Below are positions 61,507 to 64,000 of a stretch of DNA of 64,000 nucleotides, one piece after another. The DNA is from Parerythrobacter jejuensis (lineage in GTDB: Bacteria; Pseudomonadota; Alphaproteobacteria; Sphingomonadales; Sphingomonadaceae): contig NZ_BAAAZF010000001.1 of NCBI RefSeq assembly GCF_039536765.1, positions 1,612,001 through 1,676,000 on the forward strand. The letters run 5' to 3'. Under the pieces are notes generated by a model that saw only the letters and a program-made list of their open reading frames with translations, had not been told where the DNA came from and made no database searches. The translations under genes and the position numbers were made by a program. How positions within the stretch are numbered: position 1 is the first letter of the stretch; every line of letters begins with the position of its first letter.

Positions 61507-62304
61507 ATGAGCATGCTTGAAACCAATAGCGACACGGCCACAGCCGGAGACCTGGATCGCAATGCGGCTCCGCCAATCCCGCAGGGCGGGCTTGAAGTCG
61601 TCTCTATCGCCAAGAGCTATGACAAGCGCGCGGTGCTGACCGATATCTCCTTGTCTGTCGGCAAGGGTGAAGTGCTCGGACTGCTTGGTCCCAATGGTGC
61701 GGGCAAGACGACGTGCTTCTATTCCATCATGGGTCTGGTTCGCCCGGATGCGGGCCGTATCCTCATGGATGGGGAAGACGTTACCAAACTGCCTATGTAC
61801 CGGCGGGCCATACTGGGCCTGGGCTATCTGCCTCAGGAAACCAGCATTTTCCGCGGGATGACGGTAGAGCAGAATATCAATTCGGTGCTCGAAATGGTCG
61901 AGCCCGACGCTGCGACACGTGCAGCAGAGCTTGAACGTCTGCTCGATGAATTCGGGCTTATTGGCCTGCGGTCGTCACCGGCCATGGCGCTTTCGGGCGG
62001 TGAACGGCGTCGCTGCGAAATCGCCCGTGCGCTGGCCGCTAAACCTTCCATCATGCTGCTGGACGAACCATTCGCAGGCATCGATCCGTTGTCGATCAGT
62101 GACATCCGCGACTTGGTGAAAGACCTGAAGACGCGTGGCATCGGCGTTCTCATTACCGACCACAATGTCCGCGAGACACTCGAGATCGTCGACCGGGCCT
62201 GCATTATCTATGGTGGGCAGGTGCTGTTTGCCGGCACTCCGCAAGAACTCGTAGCTGACGAGAACGTCAGACGCCTCTATCTTGGCGAGAGTTTCACCCT
62301 GTAA
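61507..62304 (+). CDS. lptB: LPS export ABC transporter ATP-binding protein
   Basis: A 265-residue ABC ATPase with Walker A GPNGAGKTTCF, the LptB Q-loop region LPQETSIFRGMTVEQNI, signature LSGGERRRCEIARAL and Walker B IMLLDEPFAGIDPLS. It powers LptFG-dependent lipopolysaccharide extraction. It precedes rpoN by 26 bp, a conserved alphaproteobacterial order; lptC/lptA are not in the window. The N-terminal 30 residues are a lineage-specific extension. Confidence 0.93.
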   Translation: MSMLETNSDTATAGDLDRNAAPPIPQGGLEVVSIAKSYDKRAVLTDISLSVGKGEVLGLLGPNGAGKTTCFYSIMGLVRPDAGRILMDGEDVTKLPMYRRAILGLGYLPQETSIFRGMTVEQNINSVLEMVEPDAATRAAELERLLDEFGLIGLRSSPAMALSGGERRRCEIARALAAKPSIMLLDEPFAGIDPLSISDIRDLVKDLKTRGIGVLITDHNVRETLEIVDRACIIYGGQVLFAGTPQELVADENVRRLYLGESFTL

Positions 62305-62330
62305 TGCTTCAGCGCAGCGGAATTTAGATC

Positions 62331-63803
62331 ATGGCGCTGGGTCCCAGGTTAGACCTCAGACAATCCCAGTCGCTGGTGATGACGCCGCAATTGCAGCAGG
62401 CGATCAAGCTGCTCGCCCTGTCCAATCTTGAGATCGAGACCTTTATCGGCGATGCCCTTGAAGCCAATCCGCTGCTGGAAGCGGGCGAGGTTCGGCATGA
62501 GGACGGCGATGGCTCAGACACCGAGGCCTCTGCCCCGCGCGAAGAATCTGCTGCAGACCAGCTTATCGGTGAAGGCGCAGGCGAAGCGGATGCGCCGCTG
62601 GATATCAACACAAACGCTATGGACCGTGACCGCGATACCGGGGATGGCGAATGGGGTGCGGCAGGTGCCGCCTCACGGGCCGATGATTTGACACCGATCG
62701 AGGACCGCCGGTCCTCCGACACGACCCTGGCGGAACATCTGCACGAGCAAGTCGGCGCCGTCGCGTTCAATGCGAAAGAAGAATTCCTCGCCCGCAACCT
62801 TGTCGATCGGCTGGATGAGGCAGGATATCTTCGGGGCGACCTGAGGCAGATCAGCGCGGATCTGGGTGTCGCTCTCACCGAGATGGAAGATGCGCTCGAG
62901 CTGATTCATGCGTTGGAGCCGACCGGGGTCGGCGCGCGCGACCTGGCTGAGTGCCTCGCCCTGCAAGCGAAAGAGGCAAACCGATACGATCCCTGCATGC
63001 AACGGTTGATCGAGAACCTTGACCTGGTTGCGCGTGGGGAAGTCGCCCGCCTGAAACGGATGTGCGATGTCGACGACGAAGATTTTGCCGACATGCTGTC
63101 CGAATTGCGCGAATATGACCCGAAGCCCGGCCTGGCGTTTGGCGGCGGTGAAGCAGCAGCCGTGGTGCCCGATATCCTGTTGCGAAGGGATGATCAGGGG
63201 CACTGGAAAATCGCCCTTAACCAGGCGACGCTGCCTCGGCTCGTGGTCAACCGCAGCTATTTCCTCGAATTGCGCGAGGGCTGCACCGACAAGGACAGTA
63301 AAGGCTGGCTGAAAGAGAAGCTGTCCGATGCCAACTGGCTGATCAAGGCGCTCGACCAACGACAGAAGACCATCCTCGCGGTGTCTTCTGAAATCGTCAA
63401 GAAACAGGCTGGCTTCTTCCGGCAAGGCGTCAGCGAATTAAGGCCGCTGACATTGCGTGAAGTGGCTGAAGAAATCGAAATGCATGAGAGCACGGTGAGC
63501 CGGGTCACCAGCAACAAATATCTCCACTGCGATCGCGGCACATTCGAATTGAAGTACTTCTTCACCAGCGGCGTCGGCAGTGCCGATGGCGAAGGCGCGA
63601 GTTCCGAAAGTGTGAAAGCCCGCATCAAGGCTTTGACCGATGCCGAAGACCCCAAGAAGATCCTGTCAGACGACAAGTTGGTCGAATTGCTAAAGGCGGA
63701 AGGCTTCGACATTGCCCGGCGGACGGTCGCGAAATACCGCGAGGCGATGGGGATCGGAAGCTCCGTCCAGCGGCGCAGAGCGAAGAAATTGGCGGCTCTC
63801 TGA
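62331..63803 (+). CDS. rpoN: RNA polymerase sigma-54 factor
   Basis: A 490-residue sigma-54: region I RLDLRQSQSLVMTPQLQQAIKLL, acidic region II (about residues 55-120), the core-binding region, the ESTVSRVTSNKYLHCDRGTF helix-turn-helix and the RpoN-box region RRTVAKYREAMGIGSSVQRRR at the C-terminus. It directs activator-dependent transcription at -24/-12 promoters. It follows lptB and is followed by ctrA after 150 bp. Confidence 0.96.
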   Translation: MALGPRLDLRQSQSLVMTPQLQQAIKLLALSNLEIETFIGDALEANPLLEAGEVRHEDGDGSDTEASAPREESAADQLIGEGAGEADAPLDINTNAMDRDRDTGDGEWGAAGAASRADDLTPIEDRRSSDTTLAEHLHEQVGAVAFNAKEEFLARNLVDRLDEAGYLRGDLRQISADLGVALTEMEDALELIHALEPTGVGARDLAECLALQAKEANRYDPCMQRLIENLDLVARGEVARLKRMCDVDDEDFADMLSELREYDPKPGLAFGGGEAAAVVPDILLRRDDQGHWKIALNQATLPRLVVNRSYFLELREGCTDKDSKGWLKEKLSDANWLIKALDQRQKTILAVSSEIVKKQAGFFRQGVSELRPLTLREVAEEIEMHESTVSRVTSNKYLHCDRGTFELKYFFTSGVGSADGEGASSESVKARIKALTDAEDPKKILSDDKLVELLKAEGFDIARRTVAKYREAMGIGSSVQRRRAKKLAAL

Positions 63804-63811
63804 CAGCCCGC

Positions 63812-63875
63812 GACTCGTGGAGTCAGCTGGGTTTACGCGATATTAACCTTTTCCGTTCAGACCTTTTGTGGTTAA
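63812..63875 (+). promoter_or_regulatory. ctrA upstream region with CcrM sites and CtrA-like half-sites
   Basis: Two GANTC sites (GACTC at 63812, GAGTC at 63820) lie close together, followed by TTAACC (63843-63848) and its inverse GGTTAA (63870-63875). GANTC methylation and TTAA-type CtrA half-sites both occur at ctrA promoters in Caulobacter. The usual TTAA-N7-TTAA spacing is not present, so binding is uncertain. Confidence 0.4.
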
Positions 63876-63953
63876 TCCAAGGCAACACCTCTGAACGAGG
63901 GGTTACCAAAGCCCGATCGGGGCAACAATTTGAGGGCAAGGGGGACTTACCCG

Positions 63954-64000
63954 ATGCGTGTACTGCTGATCGAAGACGAGCCGACAACGGCAAAAGCCAT
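63954..64000 (+). CDS. ctrA: Cell-cycle response regulator CtrA, N-terminal fragment (runs off the right edge)
   Basis: The last 47 bases encode MRVLLIEDEPTTAKA, the start of a two-component receiver domain identical in pattern to CtrA (acidic pocket residues E7, D8). GGGGGA lies upstream of the ATG. CtrA is a master regulator of cell cycle and motility in alphaproteobacteria. Assignment rests on 15 residues, the long leader and position next to rpoN; another OmpR-type regulator cannot be excluded. Confidence 0.75.
   Translation, partial: MRVLLIEDEPTTAKA

Overview
The window looks like a chromosomal segment of an alphaproteobacterium of the Sphingomonadales, most likely Erythrobacteraceae. 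The grounds are a CtrA-type cell-cycle regulator at the right edge, GapR and DUF4167 proteins, alphaproteobacterial gene orders (lysC/ubiG, hisS-prfA-prmC, lptB-rpoN), TTGACA/TATCTG-type promoters and a GC-rich, NTG-start-tolerant gene style. This is inferred from gene content, not from a marker tree. No rRNA, tRNA, CRISPR, insertion sequence, integrase or prophage was seen. Coding density is very high; the only gene-free stretch above 300 bp is the rpoB leader/promoter region (20750-21174).

Layout. 1-11.2 kb: 5' end of lysC, a PhyH-type dioxygenase and ubiG; then, mostly on the minus strand, a GDPD, an Spx/ArsC-like protein, an ABM monooxygenase, ruvC, yebC, a YbjQ protein, gapR and a DUF1244 protein; then pyk (+), a secreted FG-GAP protein, gltX and a secreted unknown. 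11.2-24 kb: transcription machinery. rpoB and rpoC lie on the minus strand with an FkbM-like gene between them. A three-gene + strand module (46-aa hydrophobic peptide, DUF2975 membrane protein, YozG-like regulator) and a small lipoprotein separate rpoB from rplJ-rplL, which are divergent from rpoBC. 24-28 kb: MATE exporter and groESL, which has both an RpoH-like promoter and a CIRCE operator. 27.8-36 kb: copper handling (CsoR regulator, operator, CopA oxidase, CopB), a DUF885 lipoprotein, an Asp/Asn hydroxylase-like protein and a DUF305-LVIVD fusion. 36-39 kb: an overlapping kinase/acyl-CoA dehydrogenase pair resembling the phospho-4-hydroxyacyl-CoA (Lva/ACAD11) route. 39-48 kb: host-attachment-family protein, serine beta-lactamase-like protein, a second small lipoprotein, polA, an MscS channel, a Cdc48-like double AAA+ ATPase and a secreted methyltransferase. 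48-52 kb: CoA-transferase subunits A and B with a HAD-like lipoprotein between them, then a CaiB-type CoA-transferase. 52-59 kb: minus-strand run hisS-prfA-prmC-DUF4167-lnt-metK. 59-64 kb: ppa, a BON-MscS channel, a small membrane protein, lptB, rpoN and the start of ctrA.

Most genes are core functions (translation, transcription, protein folding, methionine/SAM, envelope, ubiquinone). The most unusual observations are: (i) a GGCA-type motif repeated seven times at a mean 10.5-bp step upstream of the 40.4-kb lipoprotein, with a three-copy version upstream of the other small Ala/Glu-rich lipoprotein at 22.4 kb; (ii) the rearranged L10/L12/beta/beta' cluster with inserted genes and a leadered, independent rpoB promoter; (iii) a kinase that appears to carry an LvaB/DUF6285-like C-terminal domain, coupled to an acyl-CoA dehydrogenase; (iv) a candidate small RNA at 47.4 kb.
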